Part shown: piece by piece, positions 8,370-17,422 of the stretch
Layout of the letters: each line of letters starts with the position of its first letter
Position numbering within the stretch: position 1 is the first letter of the stretch
Assembly: GCF_000384215.1 (NCBI RefSeq)
Contig: NZ_KB913032.1
Location: 310,001-374,000, forward strand
Direction of reading: 5' to 3'
DNA: 64,000 bases
Source of the DNA: Amycolatopsis alba DSM 44262
Lineage (GTDB): Bacteria > Actinomycetota > Actinomycetes > Mycobacteriales > Pseudonocardiaceae
Program-made: the position numbers and the translations under genes
Notes under the pieces: model-generated
What the model was told of the DNA's origin: nothing
Seen by the model: only the letters and a program-made list of their open reading frames with translations
Databases searched by the model: none

Positions 8370-9551
8370 ATGCCTGCCGCTCTGCTCGCACTGGCGATCA
8401 GCGCCTTCGGTATCGGCACCACCGAATTCGTGATCATGGGCCTGTTGCCCGAGGTCGCGAGCGACTTCGGCGTCTCGATCCCGTCCGCGGGGCTGCTGAT
8501 CTCCGGCTACGCGCTCGGCGTCGTGGTCGGCGCCCCGCTGCTGACCGCGCTCGCGTCACGGATACCGCGCAAGACGGTCCTGGTCGGCCTGATGGTCCTG
8601 TTCATCGCAGGCAACGTCGTTTCCGCGCTGGCCCCCACCTACGGCCTGCTGATGACCGGCCGCGTGATCGCCGCGCTCTCGCACGGCGCGTTCTTCGGAG
8701 TCGGCGCGGTCGTCGCCTCCTCGCTGGTCGCGCCCGCGAAACAGGCCAGTGCCATCGCGCTGATGTTCACCGGGCTGACCGTCGCCAACGTCCTCGGCGT
8801 CCCCGCCGGGACGGCACTCGGGCAGGCGTTCGGCTGGCGCTCGACGTTCTGGGCCGTCAGCGTCCTCGGCGTGATCGGCCTGATCGGGATCCTCGCGCTG
8901 GTACCGGTACAGGCGACGTCGGAGAGCGCCGGGCTGCGCAGCGAACTCGCCGTCTTCCGGCGGCTCCAGGTCTGGCTCGCGCTGGCGATGACCACGCTCG
9001 GGTTCGCCGGGGTGTTCGCGGCCTTCACCTACATCGCCCCGATGATGACCGAGGTCGCCGGCTTCTCCCCCGGCGCGGTGACCTGGCTGCTGGTGCTGTT
9101 CGGCGCCGGCCTGTTCGTCGGCAACCTGATCGGCGGCAAGGCGGCCGACCGGTCGCTGATGCCGAGCCTGTACGTCATTCTCGCCGCGCTCGCGGCGGTG
9201 CTGGTCGTGTTCGTCTTCACCGCGCACGCCCAGGTTCCCGCCGCGATCACCATCGCCGTCTTCGGCGCCGCCGGTTTCGCGACCGTCGCGCCGCTGCAGG
9301 CCCGCGTGATGGACAAGGCCGAAGGCGCGCCCGCGCTGGCTTCGGCCGCCAACATCGCCGCGTTCAACCTCGGCAACGCCGGGGGCGCGTGGCTCGGCGG
9401 CAAGGCCATCGAGGGCGGTCTCGGCTACACCGCGTCCAGCTGGATCGGCGCGGCCCTGGCGCTCGCCGGACTGCTGGTCGCGGTCATCTCAGGCATGCTC
9501 GACCACGGGCGACGAAAGGCTCGTCGCGCCGAACTGGCCCCCGCCGCCTGA
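8370..9551 (+). CDS. MFS drug-efflux transporter (DHA1, AraJ/Cmx-like)
   Basis: 393-residue, 12-helix major facilitator. The N terminus ISAFGIGTTEFVIMGLLPEV is characteristic of the DHA1 AraJ/Cmx group that exports chloramphenicol, sugars or other small molecules. The loop after helix 2 carries ALASRIPRKTVL. I chose the ATG at 8370 because GGAAGAAGTGAGG lies just upstream and the protein then starts directly in helix 1; the longer open frame would run over the MarR operator and into the regulator gene. The aldo-keto reductase begins 28 nt downstream, suggesting a two-gene transcript controlled by the divergent MarR protein. Confidence 0.9.
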   Translation: MPAALLALAISAFGIGTTEFVIMGLLPEVASDFGVSIPSAGLLISGYALGVVVGAPLLTALASRIPRKTVLVGLMVLFIAGNVVSALAPTYGLLMTGRVIAALSHGAFFGVGAVVASSLVAPAKQASAIALMFTGLTVANVLGVPAGTALGQAFGWRSTFWAVSVLGVIGLIGILALVPVQATSESAGLRSELAVFRRLQVWLALAMTTLGFAGVFAAFTYIAPMMTEVAGFSPGAVTWLLVLFGAGLFVGNLIGGKAADRSLMPSLYVILAALAAVLVVFVFTAHAQVPAAITIAVFGAAGFATVAPLQARVMDKAEGAPALASAANIAAFNLGNAGGAWLGGKAIEGGLGYTASSWIGAALALAGLLVAVISGMLDHGRRKARRAELAPAA

Positions 9552-9579
9552 CCCGTGAACACCCACGAAAGGAACGCAA

Positions 9580-10413
9580 GTGACCGACATTCCCACCGTC
9601 AAGCTCGACAACGGGGTGGAGATGCCGCAGCTCGGGTTCGGCGTCTTCCAGGTGCCGGACGAGGAGACCACCGCCGCGGTCAAGGCCGCGCTGGACGCGG
9701 GCTACCGCAGCATCGACACCGCCGCGATCTACGGCAACGAAGCCGGTGTCGGCAAGGCGCTCGCCGAGTCCGGGATCGCCCGCGACGAGCTGTTCATCAC
9801 CACCAAGCTGTGGAACAGCGCACAGGGCTACGACGCCACGCTCAAGGCGTTCGACGCCAGCCTGGCGAAGCTGGGCCTGGAGCAGCTGGACCTCTACCTG
9901 ATCCACTGGCCCACACCGGAGCGCGACCTCTACCGCGACACGTGGAAGGCCTTCGAGAAGCTCTACGCCGACGGCCGGGTCCGCGCGATCGGCGTCTCGA
10001 ACTTCCAGCCCGCCCACCTCGAACGGCTTCTCGACACCGGCGCGGTGACCCCGGCGGTCAACCAGGTCGAGGTGCACCCGTACCTGCAGCAGGCCGAGGT
10101 GCGCGAGTTCGACGCGAAGCACGGCATCGTGACCGAGGCGTGGAGCCCGCTGGCCAAGGGCGGCGACCTCCTGGGCGAAGCCGCGGTGAAGGCGCTCGCG
10201 GAGAAGCACGGCCGCACTCCGGCGCAGGTCGTCCTGCGATGGCACCTGCAGCTCGGCAACGTCGTGATCCCGAAATCCGTGACGCCGTCGCGGATCAAGG
10301 AGAACCTCGACGTCTTCGGATTCGCCCTGTCGGAGGAGGACATCGCTTCGCTGGCCGTGCTGGACCGGGGCCTGCGAACCGGGCCGGATCCCGACACCTT
10401 CAACGTCGCGTAG
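9580..10413 (+). CDS. Aldo/keto reductase (AKR5-like)
   Basis: 277-residue NADPH-dependent TIM-barrel oxidoreductase. Family markers in order: DTAAIYGNE (Asp and Tyr of the tetrad), TKLWNS (Lys), DLYLIHWP (His), GVSNFQPAHLERLL, VNQVEVHPYLQQ, and IPKSVTPSRIKENLDVF for cofactor binding. Closest in style to 2,5-diketo-D-gluconic acid reductases, which act on many aldehydes and ketones. GTG start behind GAAAGGAACGCAA. Downstream of the MFS pump and upstream of a long perfect hairpin, so it probably ends the operon. A detoxification role for a carbonyl compound also sensed by the MarR protein is plausible. Confidence 0.9.
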   Translation: MTDIPTVKLDNGVEMPQLGFGVFQVPDEETTAAVKAALDAGYRSIDTAAIYGNEAGVGKALAESGIARDELFITTKLWNSAQGYDATLKAFDASLAKLGLEQLDLYLIHWPTPERDLYRDTWKAFEKLYADGRVRAIGVSNFQPAHLERLLDTGAVTPAVNQVEVHPYLQQAEVREFDAKHGIVTEAWSPLAKGGDLLGEAAVKALAEKHGRTPAQVVLRWHLQLGNVVIPKSVTPSRIKENLDVFGFALSEEDIASLAVLDRGLRTGPDPDTFNVA

Positions 10414-10422
10414 CACCAGCCC

Positions 10423-10464
10423 CGTGAGCGGTAAGGACGGTTCTAACCGTCCTTACCGCTCACG
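10423..10464 (+). terminator. Long perfect hairpin, CGTGAG...GGTT-CT-AACC type
   Basis: Two 20-bp perfect arms (10423-10442 and 10445-10464) around a 2-nt CT loop, 10 nt after the aldo-keto reductase stop. The outer end CGTGAG and inner GGTT-CT-AACC recur in the hairpin at 49184-49225. No T-run follows. Probably a U-less terminator or 3'-end stabiliser. Confidence 0.7.
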
Positions 10465-10532
10465 AGGTCTTGGGCAGCCGGTTACTATTCGGCCGCACTG
10501 ACGGCAGTTGTGCGAAAAGAGGTAACCGGACG

Positions 10533-12416
10533 ATGCAGGCCCGAGGACGCGCCGTCCTCGCGACACTTCTGCTCGTGGCGTTCCCAGTGGTGGTCGTCGC
10601 GGTGGGTGTCGCCAGTGTGGTGGCCGGCCTGCAAATTCCGGGCAAAAGCGGCATTTACATCATGGGTGCCGGGCTCGCGATCATGATCGCGCTCGGCTTC
10701 GGGCTGGTGAGCGCGCTGCGGGCACGGCGTCCTCCGATCGAGGGACCGCGGCTGGACCGCGACGCCCATCCCGCGCTGTGGGAGATGATCGACGACCTCG
10801 CCGCCCAGGTGAAGACGCGCCCGCCGGACGAGATCGTGCTGATCGGCGAGATCAACGCGGCGGTCAGCGAGGACGCCCGGTTCCTCGGCCTGCGACCGGG
10901 CCGCCGCACGATGCTGATCGGCCTGCCGTTGCTGGCCGCGATGAGCGTGAGCGAACTGCGCTCGGTGCTCGCGCACGAACTCGGGCACTACAGCGGCGGC
11001 CACACCCGCCTGCTCGCGCTGACCTACCGCGGCACCCAGACGCTCGCCTTCACCGTCGACAGGCTGGACGGCGGCCCCGCCAGGGCCCTGCTCTCCGCCT
11101 ACTCGAAGCTGTACCTGCTGGTCGCGCGGTCGGCGAACCGGCGGCAGGAACTGCAGGCCGACGAGGCTTCCGTACTCGCGGCGGGAAGCCGGACGGCGGC
11201 CGCGGCCCTGCGGAAGGCCGCGACGCTGAGCCCGCTCTGGAAGGACTACGCCGAGCGCTACCTCTCCCTCGGCGCGACGGCGCGGCGCACTCCCGCGGTA
11301 CTGCTGGGGTTCCGGTCGTACCTCAACCACCCGGTGCAGCGGGACTGGATGGCCGAGTACGCCGAAGACGTCATCGACGGCGAAGAGCTCTCGAAGTACG
11401 ACAGCCATCCGCCCACGAAGCGGCGGATCGCCGCACTGGCCGGTGTGCCGGACAACCCGGTGAAGCCGGACGCGCGGCCGGGCTGGGCGCTGCTGGGCGC
11501 GCCGAAGGTCGACGTGCCCGAGGCGGAACTCGACGTGCTGATCCGCGACGTCGGGCCGCGGGCGGACTGGGACGAGGTCATCAAGCGGGCCGGCCGCGCT
11601 TCGGTCGCGGAGGGCGCGAAGCTGCTGACCTCGGCCGGGATCGAGAGCAGGCTGGCGCCGCGCGGCACGATCGGCGAGGTAGTGCGGGTCCTGCGTGACG
11701 GCGACGCCGACGCGCTCGCGAAACCCCTGAGGGCCCCGTCCCGCGAAGAGGGCCGCGAACTGCTGACCGAACTGTTCGCCGACACCGTCACCGCCGCGAT
11801 GATCGACAACGGTGTCGCCGCGCACCGCCTGAACTGGGGCGGCGGCTGGGAACTGTGCCTCGGTGACGGCGAGCCGTTCGACGTCGTCGAACTGGTCGGC
11901 CCGGCGGTGCAGAGCCCGCGCGCGGTCGACGAACTGGTCCACAACCTGCAGCTGCTGAACGTGCCGGCCGCGTATTTCTGCAAGCAGGAGCCCCACCGGG
12001 AGCCGGATCCCGCCGAAGCCCGGATGCTCGGGATGTTCACCGCGCTGAAGGCCAAGCGGAGCCTCTACGACCTGATCGTCTGCGACACCGAAGTGGTGCT
12101 CCTGCCGATGGCGCGGGCGGTACTGATCCGCCGCGGTCTCGCCGGCCTGATCGGGGCGCGCGGGGTGTCGGACCGCAAACGGATCCGGAAGCTGCGGGAA
12201 CGCGGGCTCGACGACCTGCGCGCCGAACCGGGCGCGCGGCGGATCCCGTTCACGGACATCGTCGCGGGTGGTTTCCCCCGCCGGAAGCTCACCGCCTACC
12301 TGACGCTGGACCTCTCCGACGGCGAGACGCTGGAGCTGGCGATGACCGGCAACACCGAGGACTTCGGGACCGCGCACGACGAACTGACGGCCTTCTTCGG
12401 GTCGCTGAAGGCTTGA
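10533..12416 (+). CDS. M48-family membrane zinc metallopeptidase
   Basis: 627 residues. Two N-terminal membrane segments (about residues 8-30 and 42-62) precede an M48 peptidase domain with the zinc motif in VLAHELGHYSGGH (near residues 150-162) and the downstream glutamate region RQELQADEASVLA. Family members (HtpX/Ste24-like) degrade damaged membrane proteins. About 300 residues after the peptidase domain are not part of the usual core and show no clear homology to me. The ATG at 10533 is preceded by AGAGG and fits the first membrane helix better than the upstream in-frame start. Confidence 0.85.
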   Translation: MQARGRAVLATLLLVAFPVVVVAVGVASVVAGLQIPGKSGIYIMGAGLAIMIALGFGLVSALRARRPPIEGPRLDRDAHPALWEMIDDLAAQVKTRPPDEIVLIGEINAAVSEDARFLGLRPGRRTMLIGLPLLAAMSVSELRSVLAHELGHYSGGHTRLLALTYRGTQTLAFTVDRLDGGPARALLSAYSKLYLLVARSANRRQELQADEASVLAAGSRTAAAALRKAATLSPLWKDYAERYLSLGATARRTPAVLLGFRSYLNHPVQRDWMAEYAEDVIDGEELSKYDSHPPTKRRIAALAGVPDNPVKPDARPGWALLGAPKVDVPEAELDVLIRDVGPRADWDEVIKRAGRASVAEGAKLLTSAGIESRLAPRGTIGEVVRVLRDGDADALAKPLRAPSREEGRELLTELFADTVTAAMIDNGVAAHRLNWGGGWELCLGDGEPFDVVELVGPAVQSPRAVDELVHNLQLLNVPAAYFCKQEPHREPDPAEARMLGMFTALKAKRSLYDLIVCDTEVVLLPMARAVLIRRGLAGLIGARGVSDRKRIRKLRERGLDDLRAEPGARRIPFTDIVAGGFPRRKLTAYLTLDLSDGETLELAMTGNTEDFGTAHDELTAFFGSLKA

Positions 12417-12612
12417 GGACGGCGGCTTCGGTGACGCCCTGGCTGACTTCGTGAGTGGCGATTCAGCGGGTGACAGGGGACGACGATGCAGGATTCGGGA
12501 CGTTCAGTGTCCAGATTCCTTCACCGTCGCGGGCTTGCTCCGGTCTCGGTCCTTGATCAACGGAGGATCCGGGACAGCCGGCTGGGGCTGGTGTCCGTGG
12601 ACGAGACTCTCG
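12417..12612. other. Intergenic, convergent 3' ends
   Basis: 196 nt between the convergent peptidase and methyltransferase genes. Near 12450 it contains CGTGAGTGGCGA, which resembles one arm of the CGTGAG-type hairpins without its partner. I see no gene. Confidence 0.4.
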
Positions 12613-13446
12613 CTAGGGTTTGATCGCCACGCCGCCGAGGCTCAGGTGGTTCAGCTGGGTCAGCGGCGCGAGGCGCGGGCCCTCCGGCCACCATTCGTGC
12701 AGGTGCACGAGGCCGGGGTCGAGCATCTTCAGCCCGTCGAACAGCGACTCGATCTCCTCGCGGCTGCGGTGCACCGTCGGGTAACCGATGCTGCCCATCA
12801 GGCCGTCGAGCTTCCGCGCGAACGCGCCGCGCGGACCTTGGCCGTCGGTGTAATAGTGCGTGAGCAGCAGATACGATCCGGGAGCGAGCGCGTCGACGTA
12901 GCCGCGGACGATGGCCTGCGCCCTGCCGAGGTCTTCGATGTGGTGCAGCACCGCGTTGAAGAGCACCGCGACCGGGCGGTCGAGTTCGAGATGCTCCGCG
13001 ATCACCGGATCGCTCAGCGTCTGCTCGGGATCGCGCAGATCCGCGCCGCTGACGTGGACGAGGTGGTCTTCCAGCAACGCCAAACCGTGCGCCTGGACCA
13101 CCGGGTCGTCGTCGACGTAGATGACCAGCGCGTCGGGGTTGTACCGCTGCGCCGTCTGATGCGTGTTCTCGATGTAGGGCATGCCGGAGCCCAGATCGAG
13201 GAACTGGCCGACCCCGCGGCCGCCGGCGAGGAACCGGACCACCCTGGTCGCCCAGGACCGGAACTCCTTGGCCACCGCGGCGCCGTCGGGGGCCACCGTG
13301 AGGAAGGCGTCGACGGCTTGCCTGTCGATCTCGTAGTGGTCGTGTCCCCCGAGAAGGGCGTCTTTCATCCGGGCGAGATTGGGTTTGTCGTAGTCGAGGG
13401 GCGGGAGCGGGCGCCTCGGCACAGACCGGACCTCGTCCGAAGTCAT
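12613..13446 (-). CDS. DUF574 S-adenosylmethionine-dependent methyltransferase
   Basis: 277-residue Rossmann-fold methyltransferase of the DUF574 group, abundant in actinomycetes. Visible are the leader-like NLARMKDALLGGHDHYEID, motif I FLDLGSGMPY, the acidic ribose contact VIYVDDDPVVQAHG, and AVLFNAVLHHIED at the motif IV position. Target molecule unknown; members often accompany secondary metabolism or regulatory genes. The ATG at 13446 is preceded by aagggtggag at suitable distance; a GTG two codons upstream is possible. Confidence 0.85.
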   Translation of the reverse strand: MTSDEVRSVPRRPLPPLDYDKPNLARMKDALLGGHDHYEIDRQAVDAFLTVAPDGAAVAKEFRSWATRVVRFLAGGRGVGQFLDLGSGMPYIENTHQTAQRYNPDALVIYVDDDPVVQAHGLALLEDHLVHVSGADLRDPEQTLSDPVIAEHLELDRPVAVLFNAVLHHIEDLGRAQAIVRGYVDALAPGSYLLLTHYYTDGQGPRGAFARKLDGLMGSIGYPTVHRSREEIESLFDGLKMLDPGLVHLHEWWPEGPRLAPLTQLNHLSLGGVAIKP

Positions 13447-13586
13447 GGACACGCTCCACCCTTCAGCCGTGTGCGGATCGCGGCGAACACGGTCCACGGC
13501 TCCCTCGACATCGACGGACAGTGCACAGGCTACGACATGGCGTACCGGTAAGTGAACTCCCCAAGGGCCTTGGTTACCTGCGATGA

Positions 13587-14684
13587 TCATCCGAAGACGA
13601 GCTCGCGCCAGGTGGCTCCGCCGTCGGTGGTCCGGTAGACGGCCGATCCCCCGTCGGCGTCGGGCAGCCCGTCGACCACTACCCCGACCCGTTCGTCCGG
13701 GAAGTCCAGATCGTTGAGGCAGACCCCGCGACCGCTGAGCACGGTCGTCGTCCAGCTCACCCCGCCGTCGACCGTGCTGTGCAGGAATCCGGTGCCGCCG
13801 CCTTCCGCCGCGACGGTCGCCGCCGCGGGCGAAGCGGCGCTGAAGCTCTGGTTGATCCCGAGAATGGGCGCTTGCGCCGATCCGGTGAACCGCCCGCCGA
13901 GCTTCGGCGCCCGCCACAGCCGCCGGACGGTCGCCCCCGGCTGCGGCGTGCCCGGTCCCCCGCTGCACAGCGCCAGCACCCGCCCGCGCCGGATTCCGCT
14001 CAGCAGAGCCGAACTGTCGGCCGGGCAGGGCGGCGGCGCGGCGGTGAAGGCCAGGCCGTCGGACGAGGTCCAGTACTTCTGCACGCGGTAGTCCGCCCCC
14101 ATCGACACCTGCACGCCGCCGCTGGTGGCGACATCTCCGTAGGTCACAGAGCCGGTGACGGTGAACCCCGTGACCGGCTGGAGAACCCGCGCGCCGGAGA
14201 GCCCGGAATACAAGGTCGTCGTCGACGGGCTGCCGAAACCGGTGACCATGGCGAACACCCGCGGCCCTGATTCGGTTATTTTCGAAACATAGAAGGGTTC
14301 CCGGACCCCGGCGAGCCGGACTCCCGACCAGGTGCCGCCCCCGTCGTGGCTGGCGAGCAGCCGGTTGCCGTCGGAGAGGAAGACGTCGTGCTCGTCGATC
14401 ACGGCGAGCTTGACCTGATTGTGGTTGTCCGGCAAGGAGATCGGCGGGACGCCGACGTGCCGCCACCGCTTCCCGCCGTCGGACGTCGACAGCAGCGACG
14501 CGCACCATCCCGGTTTCCCGCACGGCGAGAACCCGAGGACGAACCCGCGCGACGGTCCGGTCCAGCTCGTCGACGCGGGGGCGAAACCCTTGGGCACCAG
14601 CGAATCCGCGGCAGCGGCCGGGGTGCAGACGGCGAAGGCGGTCAAGGCGGTGGCGGCCAGCGCGGCCCACCGGTTCGGCTTCAT
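13587..14684 (-). CDS. Secreted BNR/Asp-box repeat protein
   Basis: 365 residues. The N terminus is a classical Sec signal (MKPNRWAALAATALTAF...AAAADS, cleavage about residue 27). The mature part is a beta-propeller-type protein with repeated Asp-box motifs: STSDGGKRW, ASHDGGGTW, STVDGGVSW and YRTTDGGATW. Such proteins include sialidase-like and YVTN-like propellers; no sialidase catalytic residues are evident, so I would not call it an enzyme. A GTG two codons upstream (14690) is an alternative start. Divergent from the kinase gene at 14829 over a 144-nt gap that must hold both promoters. Confidence 0.75.
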   Translation of the reverse strand: MKPNRWAALAATALTAFAVCTPAAAADSLVPKGFAPASTSWTGPSRGFVLGFSPCGKPGWCASLLSTSDGGKRWRHVGVPPISLPDNHNQVKLAVIDEHDVFLSDGNRLLASHDGGGTWSGVRLAGVREPFYVSKITESGPRVFAMVTGFGSPSTTTLYSGLSGARVLQPVTGFTVTGSVTYGDVATSGGVQVSMGADYRVQKYWTSSDGLAFTAAPPPCPADSSALLSGIRRGRVLALCSGGPGTPQPGATVRRLWRAPKLGGRFTGSAQAPILGINQSFSAASPAAATVAAEGGGTGFLHSTVDGGVSWTTTVLSGRGVCLNDLDFPDERVGVVVDGLPDADGGSAVYRTTDGGATWRELVFG

Positions 14685-14828
14685 GACCACGAGACGTGCG
14701 GCCTTCGCGGGGGTTGCCCGCCATTCGGGGTGAGCCCCCAGATCATCTCCGGTACGCTCTCAAACCTTGTTTCGCACAGGGCCGGACCGGGTATACGGCG
14801 TTCGGCCGGTGAGACGGAGGTAGCACCG

Positions 14829-16142
14829 ATGGACGACGCGGGTTCGCGTGGTGACGACGACGAGGAATCCGATGCGGGGACCACGGAGCGTCGCTTCAGC
14901 CTGAACGTCCACGATCCGGACCATCTGCCGCGCAAACTCGCCGGCCGGTACGAGGTCGGCGACCTCCTCGGCCGCGGCGCGACCGCGCGGGTCTTCCGCG
15001 CCCGTGACCTGCACGAACGGCGCGAGGTCGCCCTGAAACTGTTCCACGCCGACACGATGACCCGCGACGAGCGCCGACGGCAACAGGAGATCGAGGCCCT
15101 CAGCTCGGTCCGGCACCCCGGCCTCGTCCCGCTCTACGACGCCGGCTCGGACGACGGCTACACCTACCTCACGATGCGGCTGGTCGACGGGCCCAATCTG
15201 GCCCAGCGCCTGCGTTCCGGCCCGCTCTCCCAGGACGCGGTCGTCGAACTGGCCGCCCGGTTGTCCGACGCGCTCGCCCACGTCCACGCGCACGGAATCA
15301 CCCACCGTGACCTGAAACCGGCGAACATCCTGATGGCCGACGACGGCCCGCTGATCGGCGATTTCGGGGTGGCGCACGCCTTCGACGCGACGAGGGTGAC
15401 CGAGACCGGCGGCGTCGTCGGCACGGCGGCGTACATGGCGCCCGAACAGGTCCGCGGCGAGAACGTCGGCCCGCCCGCCGACATCTACTCACTCGGCCTG
15501 GTCCTGCTCGAATGCCTGTCCGGGGAACGGGAGTACACCGGGACGCCGGTCGAGGCCGCGATCGGGCGGCTGCACCGGCCGCCCCGGATCCCCGCCAGGC
15601 TGTCGGTGACCATGACGACGCTGTTGCGCGGGATGACCGCGCAGAAGCCGTCACAGCGCCCGACCGCGGCGGCGATCTCCCGGATCCTGCTGGAGGACTC
15701 GACCGGGACGAAGGTCGCGCATCTCGGCACCGGCACCCGCAAGCGGGCGGCGGTGGTCGCCGCCATCAGCGCACCCGCCGCCGCGATCACCGTCGGCGTG
15801 CTGCTGGCGTTCAACCAGACCGGGACGAACCTTCCGCTCCAGCCGAGCGAGCCACCGCTCCCGGCGGCGACAGGCGCCTCCAGTCCGGCGGCCGGACAGT
15901 CCCCGCAGTCCTCGAAGGCCGCCGAAGTGCCCACCCAGGGCACGAAAGCGACCCACGGCACGGTCGTGGTGACCGAAGTCGTGCCGGTCTCGGCGAATCC
16001 GCCCCGCGTCACCGAAAGCGTCGGCGTCACGACGACGCCGGACAACTCGACCCCGGCAGGCGGCGATCCGAGCATCTCGCACAAGCCGAGCGGTTCGAAG
16101 ACCAAGACCAAGACGAAGACCAAACCCCAGCCACCTGGCTGA
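14829..16142 (+). CDS. Membrane-anchored Hanks-type Ser/Thr protein kinase
   Basis: 437 residues. Kinase domain about residues 40-290: glycine loop LLGRGATARVF, ATP-binding Lys70 in VALKLF, catalytic Asp161 in HRDLKPANI, IGDFG, and MAPEQ. A single membrane helix lies at about 306-327, so the kinase is cytoplasmic. The external tail of about 110 residues is Ser/Thr/Pro-rich and ends in alternating Lys-Thr (KTKTKTKTK); no PASTA domain is present. The activation region has TETGGVVGTAAYM with candidate autophosphorylation threonines. The ATG at 14829 follows GACGGAGGTAGCACCG. The small membrane gene 49 nt downstream may be cotranscribed. Substrates unknown. Confidence 0.92.
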   Translation: MDDAGSRGDDDEESDAGTTERRFSLNVHDPDHLPRKLAGRYEVGDLLGRGATARVFRARDLHERREVALKLFHADTMTRDERRRQQEIEALSSVRHPGLVPLYDAGSDDGYTYLTMRLVDGPNLAQRLRSGPLSQDAVVELAARLSDALAHVHAHGITHRDLKPANILMADDGPLIGDFGVAHAFDATRVTETGGVVGTAAYMAPEQVRGENVGPPADIYSLGLVLLECLSGEREYTGTPVEAAIGRLHRPPRIPARLSVTMTTLLRGMTAQKPSQRPTAAAISRILLEDSTGTKVAHLGTGTRKRAAVVAAISAPAAAITVGVLLAFNQTGTNLPLQPSEPPLPAATGASSPAAGQSPQSSKAAEVPTQGTKATHGTVVVTEVVPVSANPPRVTESVGVTTTPDNSTPAGGDPSISHKPSGSKTKTKTKTKPQPPG

Positions 16143-16191
16143 GCGTCCGCCCGGCCAGGCTGTCCACTGTGGACGATGATGGGAGACGGCG

Positions 16192-16578
16192 ATGACCTAT
16201 CTCAATGACCCGCGCGAGCCACAGGAAGAGATCGTCGAACAAACACCGGCGAGGATCCGTGTCGTGCGTGTCGTCAACGCCCTGGTCCACGCGATGTGCT
16301 GGATCTTCGCGCTGGTGCTGATCGTGCACATCCTGCTCGTGTTCGGCGAAGCGAATCCCGGCAACGGGTTCGCGCAGCTGATCGACCAATGGTCTCGCGC
16401 GGTCTCGCTCGGACTGCGCGACCTGTTCACCCCGGACGGCGCCAAATTGAGCACGCTGTTCAACGACGGCCTGGCCGCCCTGCTGTGGCTGATCATCGGC
16501 GGGGTGGTGACCGACCTGGTCTCCCGGATCGGCCTTCCCGGCCCGAAACGGGTCTGGTACCGGCGGACGCTCAGCTGA
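16192..16578 (+). CDS. Small two-helix membrane protein, function unknown
   Basis: 128 residues; no family recognised. Two hydrophobic segments (about residues 31-51, VNALVHAMCWIFALVLIVHI, and 90-107) flank a soluble loop containing DQWSRAVSLGLRDLFTPD. N terminus is acidic, C terminus basic (GPKRVWYRRTLS). Start ATG is preceded by gatgggagacggcg. It follows the kinase in the same direction and overlaps the end of the convergent small gene at 16571 by 8 nt. Confidence 0.7.
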   Translation: MTYLNDPREPQEEIVEQTPARIRVVRVVNALVHAMCWIFALVLIVHILLVFGEANPGNGFAQLIDQWSRAVSLGLRDLFTPDGAKLSTLFNDGLAALLWLIIGGVVTDLVSRIGLPGPKRVWYRRTLS

Positions 16579-16747
16579 GCGAACCCGGTCTCCCCGGCGG
16601 AACGTCACCGGCCCCGGCCTGTTCGGCCCTGGCATCGGGGACGTCCGGGGTGGCGGTGGCCTCCGCGGGCTGTTTCCGGTCCTGTTCCGGCTCGGTCTCG
16701 AAATGCTCGCGGCACCACCGGCCGTAGCGTCTGGCATGCACGGTCAT
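16571..16747 (-). CDS. 58-residue hypothetical protein
   Basis: Short open frame beginning MTVHARRYGRWCREHF and ending GRPGSLS; basic N-terminal half, acidic/Pro/Ala-rich C-terminal half with a single Cys at residue 12. The case for it being real is a near-ideal ribosome-binding site, GGGAGG seven nt before the ATG. No family recognised. It is convergent with, and overlaps by 8 nt, the membrane protein gene. Function unknown. Confidence 0.5.
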   Translation of the reverse strand: MTVHARRYGRWCREHFETEPEQDRKQPAEATATPDVPDARAEQAGAGDVPPGRPGSLS

Positions 16748-16805
16748 CGCGGCACCTCCCTCTCCACCTCCACGATCCCTCAGTTATGTGACGCGCGCCA
16801 CTCGT

Positions 16806-17357
16806 TTATCGGGGTCGGCGGCCGAATTCGGTCACGATCTCGGCGCAGAACGCGGGCAGATCATCCGGATTCCGGCTGGAGATCAGGCCGTTGTCGTTGA
16901 CGACCTCCTGGTCGACGACGATGCCGCCGGCGTTGCGGATATCGGTGCGCACACTCGGGTACGACGTGAGCGTGCGGCCGCGGACAACGTCGGCCTCGAC
17001 CAGCGTCCACGGCCCGTGACAGATGACGCCGACCGGTTTGCCGCTGTTCACGAAATCGCGGACGAAGCGGACCGCGTGCTCGTCCGCGCGCAGATTGTCC
17101 GGATTCATCGTCCCGCCAGGGAGCACGAGCGCGTCGAAGTCGTCGACCGTGACCTCCTTGACGACCCGGTCCACGGCGAACTTGCCCGCCTTGTCGATGT
17201 CGCCGTTCATGGCCTGGATCTCGCCGGGTTCCAGCGAGACGACCTCGGCCGTCGCCCCGGCATCGGTGACCGCTTTGCGCGGTTCGACCAGTTCCACCTG
17301 CTCGACGCCGTCCGCCGCGAGGATGGCCACGCGGCGCCCGTTCAGCGATGTCGTCAT
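16806..17357 (-). CDS. DJ-1/PfpI-family protein
   Basis: 183-residue alpha/beta protein of the type 1 glutamine amidotransferase-like DJ-1/PfpI superfamily. The nucleophile elbow is GVICHGPWTLVEADVV (Cys near residue 114), with VLPGGTMNPDNLR upstream supplying the conserved Gly-Gly and LTSYPSVRTDIRNAGG following, as in YhbO/PfpI proteins. These act in stress protection, as deglycase/chaperone-like proteins or peptidases; the exact activity is debated. ATG preceded by AGGAGGGAAACCC. Stands alone between the small 58-aa gene and the SpoIIE phosphatase, both on the same strand. Confidence 0.88.
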   Translation of the reverse strand: MTTSLNGRRVAILAADGVEQVELVEPRKAVTDAGATAEVVSLEPGEIQAMNGDIDKAGKFAVDRVVKEVTVDDFDALVLPGGTMNPDNLRADEHAVRFVRDFVNSGKPVGVICHGPWTLVEADVVRGRTLTSYPSVRTDIRNAGGIVVDQEVVNDNGLISSRNPDDLPAFCAEIVTEFGRRPR

Positions 17358-17422
17358 GGGTTTCCCTCCTGAGTCGTCCTCGCATCCGGACTACCCCAGG
17401 CAGGGCCCGCCAAACCACGGGG

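Noticed and set aside
10485..12377. 630-codon open frame antisense to the M48 peptidase
   Set aside because: The plus strand encodes a clear HExxH peptidase; the antisense frame follows from high GC in third positions.
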